From positions 2,666,001-2,730,000 of the forward strand of contig NZ_CP063458.1 in assembly GCF_015169395.1 (NCBI RefSeq): a DNA stretch of 64,000 nt, read 5' to 3'. Every line of letters starts with the position of its first letter. Position 1 is the stretch's first letter. The notes under the pieces are model-generated. The model was not told where the DNA came from. It worked only from the letters and a program-made list of their open reading frames with translations, and ran no database searches. This DNA is from Humisphaera borealis. GTDB taxonomy: Bacteria > Planctomycetota > Phycisphaerae > Tepidisphaerales > Tepidisphaeraceae. The position numbers and the translations under genes were made by a program. Shown in pieces: positions 48,835 through 58,748 of this stretch.

Positions 48835-51800
48835 ATGCGTCGTCCTGCCGATTTTCGGAAGTGGTCTCGGTTCGCTCGCCTTTCCCAGGCAGCTGCGGTT
48901 CGTGCCATACCCAGCCTTGAGCCGCTGGAAGCCCGCCGGTTGATGATCGCGTCGGATGGCGGCGACGCGCCGGACACCTACGGCACGCTGGTGGTGTCCA
49001 ACGGTCCGGCTCATGGCATCGTCGCTGTGCGGTTGGGCTCCGCGGTGGGCACCGACTCCAATCTGCAGGCCACCGCTGCGGCCAACACAGATCCCGACGA
49101 TGACGGCGTGTTCGTCGGGACCTCTCTGCTTCAGGATCTGACGCTTTCCGGTCCGACAGTCAACCTGACGATCAAGGTCGCCAATCCGCAAAGCGCCACC
49201 ACCGGCGAGTTCCTTCATGCCTGGATCGACTTCGACGGCAACGGCACCTTCGACGCAGCCGAGAAGATCATCGACAATCAGGATATGGCGATCGGCGACA
49301 ACGCCGTCGCGGTGACGATCCCGGGTAACGCCAAGCCCGGCACGACCTACGCACGTTTCCGCATCGTCCAGTCCTCCACCCCCGGCCTCGGCCCCAAGGG
49401 CCAGACGGCGACCTTCACCAACGGTGAGGTCGAAGACTACCGGCTGACCATTTCCCGCGCCGAAAGCCTGATCGTCACCACCACCGCCGACGAGGACGAC
49501 GGCACCAGCGACCCGGCGTTCGGCGCCGGCACGAGCCTGCGCGAGTCGATGACCTACGCCGCCTCTACCGCCGGCGACGACACGATTACGTTCTCCAACC
49601 TGTTCGACACGGCGCAGACGATCACGCTGGGTTCGTCGATCACAGTGAGCGGCATGAACGGCGCCATCACCGTCAACGGCCCGGGAGCCAAGCTCCTGAC
49701 GGTCACCGGCGGGACTTTCGACCTTCTGCGAATCATCGGTAACACGGCCGCGTTCACACTCAATGACATAACGCTCGGAAGTGCCGGGGCGGCCGTTGCC
49801 AACGGTGCGGGCATTCGTGTTGACAACTCGACGATCAACTTCAACCGCGGCGTGATCAGGGGACGCGATAAAGGTCTGATCTCTGATCGGGCCGGTCCGG
49901 TGACGATTACCGATTCGGCACTGTTGAACAACGCCGAGTCCAGTAGCGGATTCGGTGCTGGCGGCGTTGCCGCATTGGATACGATATCGCTGACCATCCG
50001 CAACTCCACGATCAGCGGGAACAGCAGTTCAACCTCAAGCCTGGCCGGTGGTGTTCAGGCAATTCGAACCGCATTGACGATCGAAAACTCGACGATTGCA
50101 GGCAATTCCGGTGGCACCGGCGGAGTACGGTCCGACAGCACGACGACGATCAGTAACACGCTTGTCGCCGGCAATACGGTGACTGGCAGCTTTTCAGACC
50201 GTGCGGATTTTTACCACACTTCAGGAACCCTGGTTGCAAACAACAACCTCATCGGCGAGTCCGGTACAGCCGCGGTCGTCCATGGCGTTGACGGCAACAT
50301 CGTCGGCAAAGATGACGGGGCCGGCGGGCGGATCGACCTTCCGCTGTCGGAGATCGTCGACGCCCTGGCCGACAACGGCGGCCCCACGCCGACGCACGCG
50401 CTGATTATCGGCAGCCCGGCGTTCAACAAGGGCAGAAACAGCCTGATCACATCAGGCCTCACCACCGACCAGCGTGGGACAGGCTTCGCCCGCATTGGCG
50501 CGGGCACGGTGGACATCGGCGCGTTCGAACGCAACAACTTCAACGACTCACTCGTCGTCACCACCACCGCCGACGAGGACGACGGCACCAGCGACCCGGC
50601 GTTCGGCGCCGGCACGAGCCTGCGCGAGGCGATGACCTACGCCGCCTCTACCGCCGGCAACGACACGATTACGTTCTCGAGCCTGTTCGATACGGCCAAG
50701 ACCATCACGCTCGGGTCGACGATCGATCTCATCGACACGACCGGTGCCACCACGGTCAACGGCACGGGCGCCGAGCTGCTGACGATCACCGGCACGCCGC
50801 AGTTGTTCGCCATCCAGAATGGCACGCTCACGCTCAATGACATAACGCTGGGCACTGCAGGTGCGACAAATGCCGAAGAAGGCATCCGCAGCACAGATGC
50901 GACTGTTGCGATCCATCGTTCCGTCATCACCGGACGGCAAACGGCCGTCTCGGGGAATAGTTCAGACGTGACCATCGCGGATTCCACGATCGCGGGCAAC
51001 GAGGCCTTACAAACTGGCGGTGTGGAGGCATTCAGCAGCAAACTGACGATCCGCAATTCCACCATCAGCGGCAATTCCAGCACCGGCACTACCTACGCGG
51101 GTGGCGTCTACTCAATTCGCACTGATCTGTTGATCGAAAACTCCACGGTTAGCGGAAACAACGGGGGTGTTGGTGGGAGCTATCTCTACGCCGACGAAAT
51201 CGGCGGTTCGGTCACCCTTCGCAACTCTATCTTCGCAGGCAATACCAACGGCGGCGGTAGTTTTTACACCAACGATCTTAATGCCTTCGACGGCAATGGC
51301 GTCAACGCCAGCCACAACCTCATCGGCGACCCTGCGACCGCCAACATTGTTCACGGCACCAACGGCAACATCGTCGGCAAGGACGACGGCGCCGGCGGGC
51401 GCACGCCCCTGCCGTTTGTCGAGATCGCCGGCGCACTAGGCGACAACGGCGGACCGACGCCGACCCATGCCCTGGTTGCCGGGAGCCCGGCGCTGGGAGC
51501 GGGTTTGAACACGCTGGTGCCGACCGGCCTCGATTTCGACCAGCGCGGCACCGGCTTTACCCGCATCGTCGGAACCGTCGATATCGGCGCGTTCGAAGCC
51601 CAGCAGGCGGATGTTTCGATCGACGATGTGTCGCTCACCGAGGGTGACAGCGGCGTGAAGGTCTTCAGCTTCAACGTCACCCGCACCGCCGACACCGGAA
51701 CGGCGTCGGTTCAGTGGGCCACCGCCAACGGCACGACGCCGGGCGCGATCGCCCAGGCCGGCCTCGACTACCAGGCCGCCAGCGGAACCGTGAATTTCGC

Positions 51801-52632
51801 CGCCGGCCAACTGGTGCAGGCCGTGACCGTCAACGTCTATGGGGACACCGACATCGAGTCCGATCAGTCATTCTTCGTGAACCTGTCCAACCCGACAAAC
51901 CTCGTCATTACCGACGGCCAGGGCGAAGGCACGATCCAGAACGACGACATCCCCCCGCCGACACTCACGATCGCCGACGCCTCCGTCACCGAAGGCGACA
52001 GCGGCACCAAGAACATCAACTTCACCGTCACGCTCGACCGCAAGATCAACCAGCCGGTCAGTTTCAAGTACGCCACCGCCTCCGGCACCGCCACCTCCGG
52101 CACCGACTTCGTCGCCAAGAGCGGCACGCTGACCATCCCCGCCTTCGGCAAGACCGCCGTTGTCACCATTCAGGTCAAGGGCGACACCGTTTACGAACCC
52201 AACGAAACCTTCTTTGTGAACCTCAGCGCACCCACCGTCGCTGTGATCGGCGACGCCCAGGGCAAGGGTACCATCGTCAACAACGACGCCGTGCCGAAGA
52301 TCCGCATCAACAACGCCCCCACCATCACCGAGGGCAACAGCGGCACGAAGCTGATGACCTTTACCGTGACGCTCGATCGTCCCTCGGGTGCCGCCGTCAG
52401 TGTCAAGTTCGCCACCGCCGACGGCACCGCCAAGGCTTCTCTCAACGACTACATCGCCAAGAGCGGCACGGTCACCTTCAACCCCGGCGAGACCAGCAAG
52501 ACCATCACGGTGAGCGTGGTCGGCGACACGAAGAAGGGTGTCACCGAGACCCTGTTCGTCAACCTGACCAGCCCCGTCGGCGCGATCATCGACGACGGAC
52601 AGGGCGTCGGCACCATCCTGAACGACGATTGA
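48835..52632 (+). CDS. LEPR-XLL surface protein: GEVED, parallel beta-helix and Calx-beta domains
   Basis: A 1,265-residue protein from ATG 48835. It opens with SLEPLEARRLMIASDGGDAP, the LEPR-XLL-like motif. Then comes a GEVED domain (WIDFDGNGTFDAAEKI, TNGEVEDYRL, ~40-210). Two successive right-handed beta-helix/choice-of-anchor Q units follow, each beginning with VVTTTADEDDGTSDPAFGAG and ending NLIG...GNIVGKDDGAGG and ADNGGPTPTHAL or GDNGGPTPTHAL. Three Calx-beta domains close the protein (VSLTEGDSGVKVFSFNVTRT; ASVTEGDSGTKNINFTVTLD; PTITEGNSGTKLMTFTVTLD), with Ca2+-binding acidic residues. An adhesive extracellular role is likely. No C-terminal anchor is seen. The last ~230 residues nearly duplicate those of the 52947 gene. 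Confidence 0.88.
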   Translation: MRRPADFRKWSRFARLSQAAAVRAIPSLEPLEARRLMIASDGGDAPDTYGTLVVSNGPAHGIVAVRLGSAVGTDSNLQATAAANTDPDDDGVFVGTSLLQDLTLSGPTVNLTIKVANPQSATTGEFLHAWIDFDGNGTFDAAEKIIDNQDMAIGDNAVAVTIPGNAKPGTTYARFRIVQSSTPGLGPKGQTATFTNGEVEDYRLTISRAESLIVTTTADEDDGTSDPAFGAGTSLRESMTYAASTAGDDTITFSNLFDTAQTITLGSSITVSGMNGAITVNGPGAKLLTVTGGTFDLLRIIGNTAAFTLNDITLGSAGAAVANGAGIRVDNSTINFNRGVIRGRDKGLISDRAGPVTITDSALLNNAESSSGFGAGGVAALDTISLTIRNSTISGNSSSTSSLAGGVQAIRTALTIENSTIAGNSGGTGGVRSDSTTTISNTLVAGNTVTGSFSDRADFYHTSGTLVANNNLIGESGTAAVVHGVDGNIVGKDDGAGGRIDLPLSEIVDALADNGGPTPTHALIIGSPAFNKGRNSLITSGLTTDQRGTGFARIGAGTVDIGAFERNNFNDSLVVTTTADEDDGTSDPAFGAGTSLREAMTYAASTAGNDTITFSSLFDTAKTITLGSTIDLIDTTGATTVNGTGAELLTITGTPQLFAIQNGTLTLNDITLGTAGATNAEEGIRSTDATVAIHRSVITGRQTAVSGNSSDVTIADSTIAGNEALQTGGVEAFSSKLTIRNSTISGNSSTGTTYAGGVYSIRTDLLIENSTVSGNNGGVGGSYLYADEIGGSVTLRNSIFAGNTNGGGSFYTNDLNAFDGNGVNASHNLIGDPATANIVHGTNGNIVGKDDGAGGRTPLPFVEIAGALGDNGGPTPTHALVAGSPALGAGLNTLVPTGLDFDQRGTGFTRIVGTVDIGAFEAQQADVSIDDVSLTEGDSGVKVFSFNVTRTADTGTASVQWATANGTTPGAIAQAGLDYQAASGTVNFAAGQLVQAVTVNVYGDTDIESDQSFFVNLSNPTNLVITDGQGEGTIQNDDIPPPTLTIADASVTEGDSGTKNINFTVTLDRKINQPVSFKYATASGTATSGTDFVAKSGTLTIPAFGKTAVVTIQVKGDTVYEPNETFFVNLSAPTVAVIGDAQGKGTIVNNDAVPKIRINNAPTITEGNSGTKLMTFTVTLDRPSGAAVSVKFATADGTAKASLNDYIAKSGTVTFNPGETSKTITVSVVGDTKKGVTETLFVNLTSPVGAIIDDGQGVGTILNDD

Positions 52633-52660
52633 CGCGAACGCAGACTCAAAAGCTAGAGAA

Positions 52661-52753
52661 CCACAGATGCACACAGATCGACACAGATAAATCAGACTCA
52701 AAACGGACGGTTTCGAGTCTGATCTATCTGTGCCGATCTGTGTGCGTCTGTGG
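52661..52753. repeat. Palindromic element, family I (CCACAGATGCACACAG type), copy 1
   Basis: Starts CCACAGATGCACACAGATCG and ends with the inverted words CTGTGTGCGTCTGTGG; the centre pairs TCAGACTCAAAAC with GGTTTCGAGTCTGA. It lies 28 bases after the stop of the first Calx-beta gene. Copy 2 is at 55552-55641. Confidence 0.85.
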
Positions 52754-52946
52754 CTGTTTCGCCTTCCGTCCATGCGATCTTCTGTATTTGCCCGACCCCA
52801 TCTGAAATTGCTCTTTGTACTGCCCGCTGAACACGGTACGTTGACCGGCGGACCGCAGATCCGCATGTTCTCCCTAAGGCGCAAAACAGGATTGATGTTC
52901 GACCTTGCCCCCGGGGCGGCTCGCTGCGATTCGAAAGGAACGTGTG

Positions 52947-55523
52947 ATGTCACGTCTTCAAGGCCGTCGATCAGTGGTCGAGCACCTGGAGGTCCGAAGG
53001 CTCTTTGCGACCCTTCAGGTGAACAGCCTGGCGGACAATATCGAAGCCGACGACGGGCTGGTGACACTCCGCGAAGCAGTCCTCGCCGCCAATTCCGACG
53101 GAACAACCGATCTGGGCGAGACCGGCACCGAAGCCGACGAAATTGTTTTTGCTCCCGAATTGACCAGCGGCGGTCCGGCGACGGTTCTTCTAAAGCTGAC
53201 CGGCGACAATACCTTTGGCCCGTCGGCGCTGCCGATCACTTCCGCCGTGACCATTGTCGGATCGACAGGGAGCAACGGGATTACCATCGCCCGCGATACG
53301 ACAGGCGCACCCAATCGGTTGCGCCTGTTCTACGTCACGCCCGGCAGCGACCTGACGTTGAGCGACCTCACGCTCAAGGACGGGCTGGCCAGGGGAGGCA
53401 ACGGACAGGACAGCGGACTGGGCGGCGGCGGTGGCGCGGGGCTGGGTGGCGCGATCGTCAACGCGGGCCAGTTGAACCTCTTCCGCTCGACCCTCAGCGG
53501 TAACCAGGCGATCGGCGGAGACGGCGGTTCCGGTTCGGGCTTCGGCAGCAACGGACTCGGAGCCGGCGGCGGACTCGCCGGAGACCCCTCGGGCACCACC
53601 GGCGGCGGCCCCAACGGCGGCATCAGCACCGGACCTCAGGCGGGCGGGTTTGGCGGCGGCGGCTCAGGCGTCTCATTCGGCCTCCCCGCCGGCGAGAACA
53701 CCGGTCCGGGTGGCTTTGGCGGCGGCGGCGGGTCCGTTCAAAGTAGCGCCTTCGGCGGCGGCGGTGGTGGGGCCGGGGGTGGCACCACTGGCGGTATCGG
53801 CGGCGGCAACGGATCGCGCGGTGGGGGCGGCGGCGGCGGCATGGGCGGCGCCATCTTCAACTACGGCGGCACCGTATTCATCAACAACTCCACCCTCTCC
53901 GAAAACACTGCCCGCGGCGGCGTTAGCAGGGGCACCTCCTTCCTGGGCACACCCGGTTCCTCCCTCGGTGGAGCGGTCCTCAACCTCAACGGCACCCTCG
54001 ACGTCACCAACTCAACACTCGCCAACAACATCGCCGCCGAAGGCGGAGCGATCTACGAGATGGCCGTCGAAGCCACGCTCATCGGAACCCAGGACGGACC
54101 CGTTCTCACCGACACCGGACCCTCGGTCGTCCTGAACAACACAATCCTCGCCGGCTCCAACGACGGCCAAGCTACGCCGACGCTGACCGCCGACTTCACC
54201 AAGATCGAAATCGGTTCGATCATGTCGTTCGACACCGGCGACAAGAACATCATCCAGACCCTGTTCCCGACGGCGAACCGGAACTTCCAGGGGGCCGCGA
54301 GTATCACCGACCCGTTCATCGGCATTCTGGACAGCAACGGCGGCCCCACCCGCACCCACAAACTCCTGTCCAATAGCCCGGCGATCGACCAAGCCGACGA
54401 AACCCTCGCCCCGGAAACCGACCAGCGCGGCGTGGACCGTGTCGGCCTCGGGCCTGATATCGGATCTTATGAACTGGTCCCGTCAGCACCGGTCTTGCCG
54501 ACGCTTTCCATCGACGATGTGTCGCTCACCGAAGGCAATTCGGGTTTGAAAGCGTTCACCTTCACCGTCACCCGGAGCTTTGATAACGGCGATGCGTCGG
54601 TCGGCTGGGCGACCGCCGACGGCACGACGCCGGGCGCGATCGCGCAGGCCGGTCTCGACTACGTTACCGACAGCGGGTCTGTGCAGTTCGCCGCCGGCGA
54701 ACTCACGAGCACCCTGACGGTCAACGTGATCGGCGACACGAACATTGAGGATGACCAGAGCTTCCTGGTGAATCTCGCCAATCCGGTGGGAGCCACGATC
54801 GCCGACGGCCAGGGCGAGGGCACGATCCAGAACGACGACATCCCCCCGCCGACACTCTCGATCGCCGACGCCTCCGTCACCGAAGGCGACAGCGGAACGA
54901 AGAACATCAGCTTCACCGTCACCCTCGACCGCAAGATCAATCAGCCGGTCAGCTTCAAGTACGCCACCGCATCCGGCACCGCCACCTCCGGCACCGACTT
55001 CGTCGCCAAGAGCGGCACGCTGACCATCCCCACCTTCGGCAAGACCGCCGTCATCACCATCCAGGTGAAGGGCGACACGGGTTACGAGCCCAACGAAACC
55101 TTCTTTGTGAACCTCAGCGCACCCACCGTCGCCGTGATCGGCGACGCCCAGGCCAAGGGCACCATCGTCAACAACGACGCCGTGCCGAAGATCCGCATCA
55201 ACAACGCCCCCACCATCACCGAGGGCAACAGCGGCACGAAGCTGATGACCTTTACCGTGACGCTCGATCGCCCCTCGGGTACCGCCGTCAGTGTCAAGTT
55301 CGCCACCGCCGACGGCACCGCCAAGGCTTCTCTCAACGACTACATCGCAAAGAGCGGCACGGTCACCTTCAACCCCGGCGAGACCAGCAAGACCATCACG
55401 GTGAGCGTGGTCGGCGACACGAAGAAGGGTGTCACCGAGACCCTGTTCGTCAACCTGACCAGCCCCGTCGGCGCGATCATCGACGACGGACAGGGCGTTG
55501 GGACTATCCTCAACGACGACTGA
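52947..55523 (+). CDS. LEPR-XLL surface protein: glycine-rich beta-helix and Calx-beta domains
   Basis: An 858-residue protein; AAAGGA lies 8 bases before ATG 52947. It begins MSRLQGRRSVVEHLEVRRLF, a LEPR-XLL-like motif, then LQVNSLADNIEADDGLVTLR, the standard opening of a CSLREA-like parallel beta-helix protein. Residues ~150-310 are extremely glycine rich (GGGGSG, GGGGGAGG blocks) with beta-helix turns (VFINNSTLSENTARGG). A choice-of-anchor Q unit follows (LDSNGGPTRTHKLL, TDQRGVDR), then three Calx-beta domains from about residue 510. The last ~230 residues differ from those of the 48835 protein at only a handful of positions. Extracellular; probably adhesion or matrix. The element of family I lies right after the stop. 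Confidence 0.88.
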   Translation: MSRLQGRRSVVEHLEVRRLFATLQVNSLADNIEADDGLVTLREAVLAANSDGTTDLGETGTEADEIVFAPELTSGGPATVLLKLTGDNTFGPSALPITSAVTIVGSTGSNGITIARDTTGAPNRLRLFYVTPGSDLTLSDLTLKDGLARGGNGQDSGLGGGGGAGLGGAIVNAGQLNLFRSTLSGNQAIGGDGGSGSGFGSNGLGAGGGLAGDPSGTTGGGPNGGISTGPQAGGFGGGGSGVSFGLPAGENTGPGGFGGGGGSVQSSAFGGGGGGAGGGTTGGIGGGNGSRGGGGGGGMGGAIFNYGGTVFINNSTLSENTARGGVSRGTSFLGTPGSSLGGAVLNLNGTLDVTNSTLANNIAAEGGAIYEMAVEATLIGTQDGPVLTDTGPSVVLNNTILAGSNDGQATPTLTADFTKIEIGSIMSFDTGDKNIIQTLFPTANRNFQGAASITDPFIGILDSNGGPTRTHKLLSNSPAIDQADETLAPETDQRGVDRVGLGPDIGSYELVPSAPVLPTLSIDDVSLTEGNSGLKAFTFTVTRSFDNGDASVGWATADGTTPGAIAQAGLDYVTDSGSVQFAAGELTSTLTVNVIGDTNIEDDQSFLVNLANPVGATIADGQGEGTIQNDDIPPPTLSIADASVTEGDSGTKNISFTVTLDRKINQPVSFKYATASGTATSGTDFVAKSGTLTIPTFGKTAVITIQVKGDTGYEPNETFFVNLSAPTVAVIGDAQAKGTIVNNDAVPKIRINNAPTITEGNSGTKLMTFTVTLDRPSGTAVSVKFATADGTAKASLNDYIAKSGTVTFNPGETSKTITVSVVGDTKKGVTETLFVNLTSPVGAIIDDGQGVGTILNDD

Positions 55524-55551
55524 GGTGCAAAGCCACGGGCCGGAGAAAGAA

Positions 55552-55641
55552 CCACAGATGCACACAGATCGGCACAGATAAATCAGACTCAAAACGTACG
55601 GTTTTGAGTCTTCATCTGTGCAGATCTGTGTGCATCTGTGG
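55552..55641. repeat. Palindromic element, family I, copy 2
   Basis: Starts CCACAGATGCACACAGATCG and ends CTGTGTGCATCTGTGG, nearly identical to 52661-52753, with the same AAATCAGACTCAAAAC centre. It lies 28 bases after the stop of the second Calx-beta gene, the same distance as copy 1, although the 28 bases themselves differ. Confidence 0.85.
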
Positions 55642-55667
55642 TTGTTTCGTTTTAGGGCAGGCGACCG

Positions 55668-56597
55668 CTACGCCTTCAACCCCTTTTCGAGTTTATCGAG
55701 GTCGGCAGGTTCGATCGGCTTGACCGTGATTTTTACCTTGGGGAGGTCGGCCTTCAGTTTTTCGATGTCGGCCGCGGGCACGATGATTCTCTCAAGCGTC
55801 AATTCCTTCAGCTTCGTCAGTGCCTTGAGCTTGACCAGGCCGCCGTGGGTCAGATTCGCTTCATCAAGATAGAGCAACTCGAGGGTCGAGATCTTCGCCA
55901 GATCGTCCAGCGCGGCGTCGTCGAGCGTCAGCGTGTTGGGCTTGCCGTCATACCGCCGTAACCGCTGTCCGAAGCGGAGATCCTTGAGATTCGGCAGCTT
56001 CGCGAGCGATGCCGTGCCGGCGGGCGTCTGGTACGTGTGCCAGGTTCGAAACGATTGCAGCTGCGTGATCTGTCCGATGGCGGCCATGCCGTCGTCGTTG
56101 AACGGGCTGCCGGCAACGGTGAGCTTCTGAAGTTTGGTCAATGCCTTCAGGTTCGCGAAGCCCGAGCCGTTGTAGCCCTTCATGCCGAACGACGGATGAA
56201 AGAACGACGCCGACTTGAGACTGATGAACGCCGCAAAGTGCTTCATCCCTTCGTCGCTGATCTGGCTGCCTTCGAAGCTGAGTTCCTCGAGCGCGGTCAG
56301 ACCGGCCAGCAACGGGAGGGTTTTCTCGGTCAGCCCCGTGCACCTGCCTAGCGTCAGCCCCTTCAGGCCGGTCAGTCGGCCGAGACGCGCATAGTCGGCC
56401 TCGGCGAGTTTCGAGCAGTCGCGCAGTTCCAGCTTCGTCACCGCCCCGCCGGCCTGCGTCAGCTTCGCGCCGGCGGAAGTGAGCGCGTCGAGGTCTGCCG
56501 TGGCCGGGGCATCGGCAGCGCCCGCGAAGCGTAAACCGGCCGATCCTGCGGTCGCCGCGGCGACCGCCCCGAAAACGAACTGGCGTCGAGTAAACAT
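55668..56597 (-). CDS. Tat-exported leucine-rich repeat protein
   Basis: A 309-residue protein starting MFTRRQFVFGAVAAATAGSA, a twin-arginine signal. The rest is leucine-rich repeats of the ribonuclease-inhibitor/planctomycete type: LGRLTGLKGLTLGRCTGLTE, LAGLTALEELSFEGSQISDE, LKALTKLQKLTVAGSPFNDD, LAKLPNLKDLRFG and LKALTKLKELTLERI. Such repeats make a protein-binding solenoid. GGAG lies 7 bases before the ATG 56597; a longer reading to 56636 dilutes the Tat signal. The binding partner is unknown. It converges with the Calx-beta gene across the family I element. Confidence 0.85.
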   Translation of the reverse strand: MFTRRQFVFGAVAAATAGSAGLRFAGAADAPATADLDALTSAGAKLTQAGGAVTKLELRDCSKLAEADYARLGRLTGLKGLTLGRCTGLTEKTLPLLAGLTALEELSFEGSQISDEGMKHFAAFISLKSASFFHPSFGMKGYNGSGFANLKALTKLQKLTVAGSPFNDDGMAAIGQITQLQSFRTWHTYQTPAGTASLAKLPNLKDLRFGQRLRRYDGKPNTLTLDDAALDDLAKISTLELLYLDEANLTHGGLVKLKALTKLKELTLERIIVPAADIEKLKADLPKVKITVKPIEPADLDKLEKGLKA

Positions 56598-56689
56598 GTG
56601 GGTTCTCCGAGTGGGTTGCTCGTACCGGATGGGCACCAGAAGCCGGGATAGGGTAGCTGCGAGAACAGTCCTTCAGCAACCGCGCCGGA

Positions 56690-58312
56690 CTACTTCACCT
56701 TCTCAACCTGAATGTACCGGCTCGGCTCGAGTTCAGCCTTGAGGTCGTCCATCGGAAACGCCGTCTGTTTGTCACCCGCGACATGGTCGATCCACAGGTT
56801 GACCGGCCGGATGACGGCAAGTTTGTCGTCGTGCTTCACGATGACCTGGGCTTGCAACCGCGAGCGGTCGATCAGGTACCAGGTGCGGTTCTCCAGCCGC
56901 CACATCGCGTCGCGGCTCCATGCGTCGGACGGGATGCGAACCATCATGACGACGGCGTCGGGCTGAGTCTGCTTCCAGGCGGCGACCGCGCGATCGACGA
57001 TCGCCTGCCGATCGGCCGCCGTATAGCGGTCGGGGGGCAGCGGGTTTTGCGTGATGATGTCTTCGCGAAGCGACGCCAGCTTCTGCTTCATCGCGGCCTG
57101 GGTATCGGCGAGCGACTTGTCGGCGGCTTTGCCGGCATCGGCATCCAGCGATGACAGAAGTACGACCTTCGACTTCGCCCAACCCAGCCGCTGGGGCACC
57201 CCGCCGCCGTCGGCGAAGAAGGCCGGCTTCTTCTCTGCGATCGCCGTCTCGGCAAGCTTGTTGGCCTCGTCGATGTTGGCTTTGATCTCCGCCGGAAGCG
57301 CGGCCTTTTTGGCGGCGGCGGCAGTGGTGAACGCGTTGTACTTCTCTGCAAAGTAAGCAGCGACGCCCTGGCACCGCTTGCCATGCTCGGTGCCCTGCGC
57401 CACCAACAGGTCGTAAGCTTTTACAAAGCGGGCGTGTTCCTCCTTCGCTGCACCCGACTGACCGACAATCTCAGCCGCCTGCTCGGGGAAACGCTCGAAC
57501 ACCTGCGGGTCGGCGTACATCTGGGCCAGGCCCTGCATGCGGGCGATGTCGGCGGTCAGTGTCGGGTAGCTCGCCGGGTCGACGATCTTCATCAACCTTG
57601 CATGAACCGGTGCGAGGGTCTTCGACGCCGCGTCAACCCGCGCCATTGCCTTGGCCACTTCGTCGGCAGTCTGGGCGACGCCGGCGCCGTCTTTGGGGAG
57701 CTGCGCGAGGTAGTCGTCCATGATCTTCTTGCGACCCACCGCCTTCTCGGCGGTCGCCATTCCCGAGCCGAGCAAGCGGTGGTCGAGACGGTCAGCGTCT
57801 TTGGCGGCGACGACTTCGGCGACAAGCTTCTCGAGCCCGCCGGCCATGCCCTGGACCTCGGCGAGGTAGTACTGAGTGTCCTTGAGGACCTTCTCCTGCT
57901 TGTAGTCGAGTTTTGCGCCAACGGGGGCAGCCATCGGTGCCGCACCGCCGGTGAGTCGTGCCTCCAGCGCCGTCAGCGATTTTTCCGTGGCGGCGGCCTG
58001 ATCGGCGATCGCCTTGACGGCAGGATCGTCCGCCGGGAGCTTGGCCAGCGCATCCTTGACGGTCTTGATCTGCGCCAGTGCCGACCCGGAACGGGACAGC
58101 GCCAGATTCGCCCGCGAGCCCGTCGCCGGCTTATCGGCGGTACCGGCGGACTCTTCCGCCGACTTCAAGTTCGCTTGCGCTTGCTTCAGACGTGCATCAA
58201 TCTGACCCAGGAACTGTTTTTGTTGGGGTGTTAACTCCCCAAGTGCTGGCATCGCGACGAACAACAGACCAAGAATCAGGACTGCGCGAAAGGCGCTGGA
58301 AGAGCCCGACAT
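56690..58312 (-). CDS. Exported helical protein, 540 aa
   Basis: GGAGGCAGGT precedes ATG 58312. The signal peptide is FRAVLILGLLFVAMPALGEL. The body is Ala/Lys-rich and almost entirely helical (LTPQQKQFLGQIDARLKQAQ, AIADQAAATEKSLTALEARL, AETAIAEKKPAFFADGG), probably coiled-coil bundles, with a small beta-containing C-terminal domain (WRLENRTWYLIDRSRLQAQV, HDDKLAVIRPVNLWIDHVAG). I do not recognise the family. It is divergent from the membrane protein at 58749 across a 436-base gap containing one nested hairpin. Confidence 0.72.
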   Translation of the reverse strand: MSGSSSAFRAVLILGLLFVAMPALGELTPQQKQFLGQIDARLKQAQANLKSAEESAGTADKPATGSRANLALSRSGSALAQIKTVKDALAKLPADDPAVKAIADQAAATEKSLTALEARLTGGAAPMAAPVGAKLDYKQEKVLKDTQYYLAEVQGMAGGLEKLVAEVVAAKDADRLDHRLLGSGMATAEKAVGRKKIMDDYLAQLPKDGAGVAQTADEVAKAMARVDAASKTLAPVHARLMKIVDPASYPTLTADIARMQGLAQMYADPQVFERFPEQAAEIVGQSGAAKEEHARFVKAYDLLVAQGTEHGKRCQGVAAYFAEKYNAFTTAAAAKKAALPAEIKANIDEANKLAETAIAEKKPAFFADGGGVPQRLGWAKSKVVLLSSLDADAGKAADKSLADTQAAMKQKLASLREDIITQNPLPPDRYTAADRQAIVDRAVAAWKQTQPDAVVMMVRIPSDAWSRDAMWRLENRTWYLIDRSRLQAQVIVKHDDKLAVIRPVNLWIDHVAGDKQTAFPMDDLKAELEPSRYIQVEKVK

Positions 58313-58407
58313 ACCTGCCTCCGAATCGAACCGTACCCCCAGTGGATCCACTGACTCACGAATTTACCGCGTGCATAACGCTTCTCAATGGAAACGTCCG
58401 CAAATTT

Positions 58408-58453
58408 CGGGAAACCCTTTGGCAGCCCGCTCCGGCTGCCCCCGAGTTTCCCG
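58408..58453. promoter_or_regulatory. Nested hairpin in a divergent intergenic region
   Basis: CGGGAAAC (58408-58415) pairs perfectly with GTTTCCCG (58446-58453), and inside it GGCAG pairs with CTGCC. It lies about 95 bases upstream of the 58312 start and 300 bases upstream of the 58749 start. The rest of the 436-base gap shows nothing I can name. Confidence 0.4.
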
Positions 58454-58748
58454 TGTGAGTCATACAGCCGTTGAGGTTCTGCCAGATTGCCCTGTGAACT
58501 GACGTCAGATTTGCAACGGAACTTGTTCACTCGTTCGAACGCCACACCTGCTCGTGAGAACATCGGCTCCGGATTGCACCGAGCAGAACTACACACGTGG
58601 TATTAAATCAACCTCACGGCCATCCGCGGCTACGCGTTTGCACACGTCCTACTACCCCTTGCAGACTGTCTACACGTCGCGGTCCGGGGCATGCAATCTC
58701 AGGCGTTAAGCACACACGTTCCGCCATCGGCGGAAGAAGGAGCCAGGA

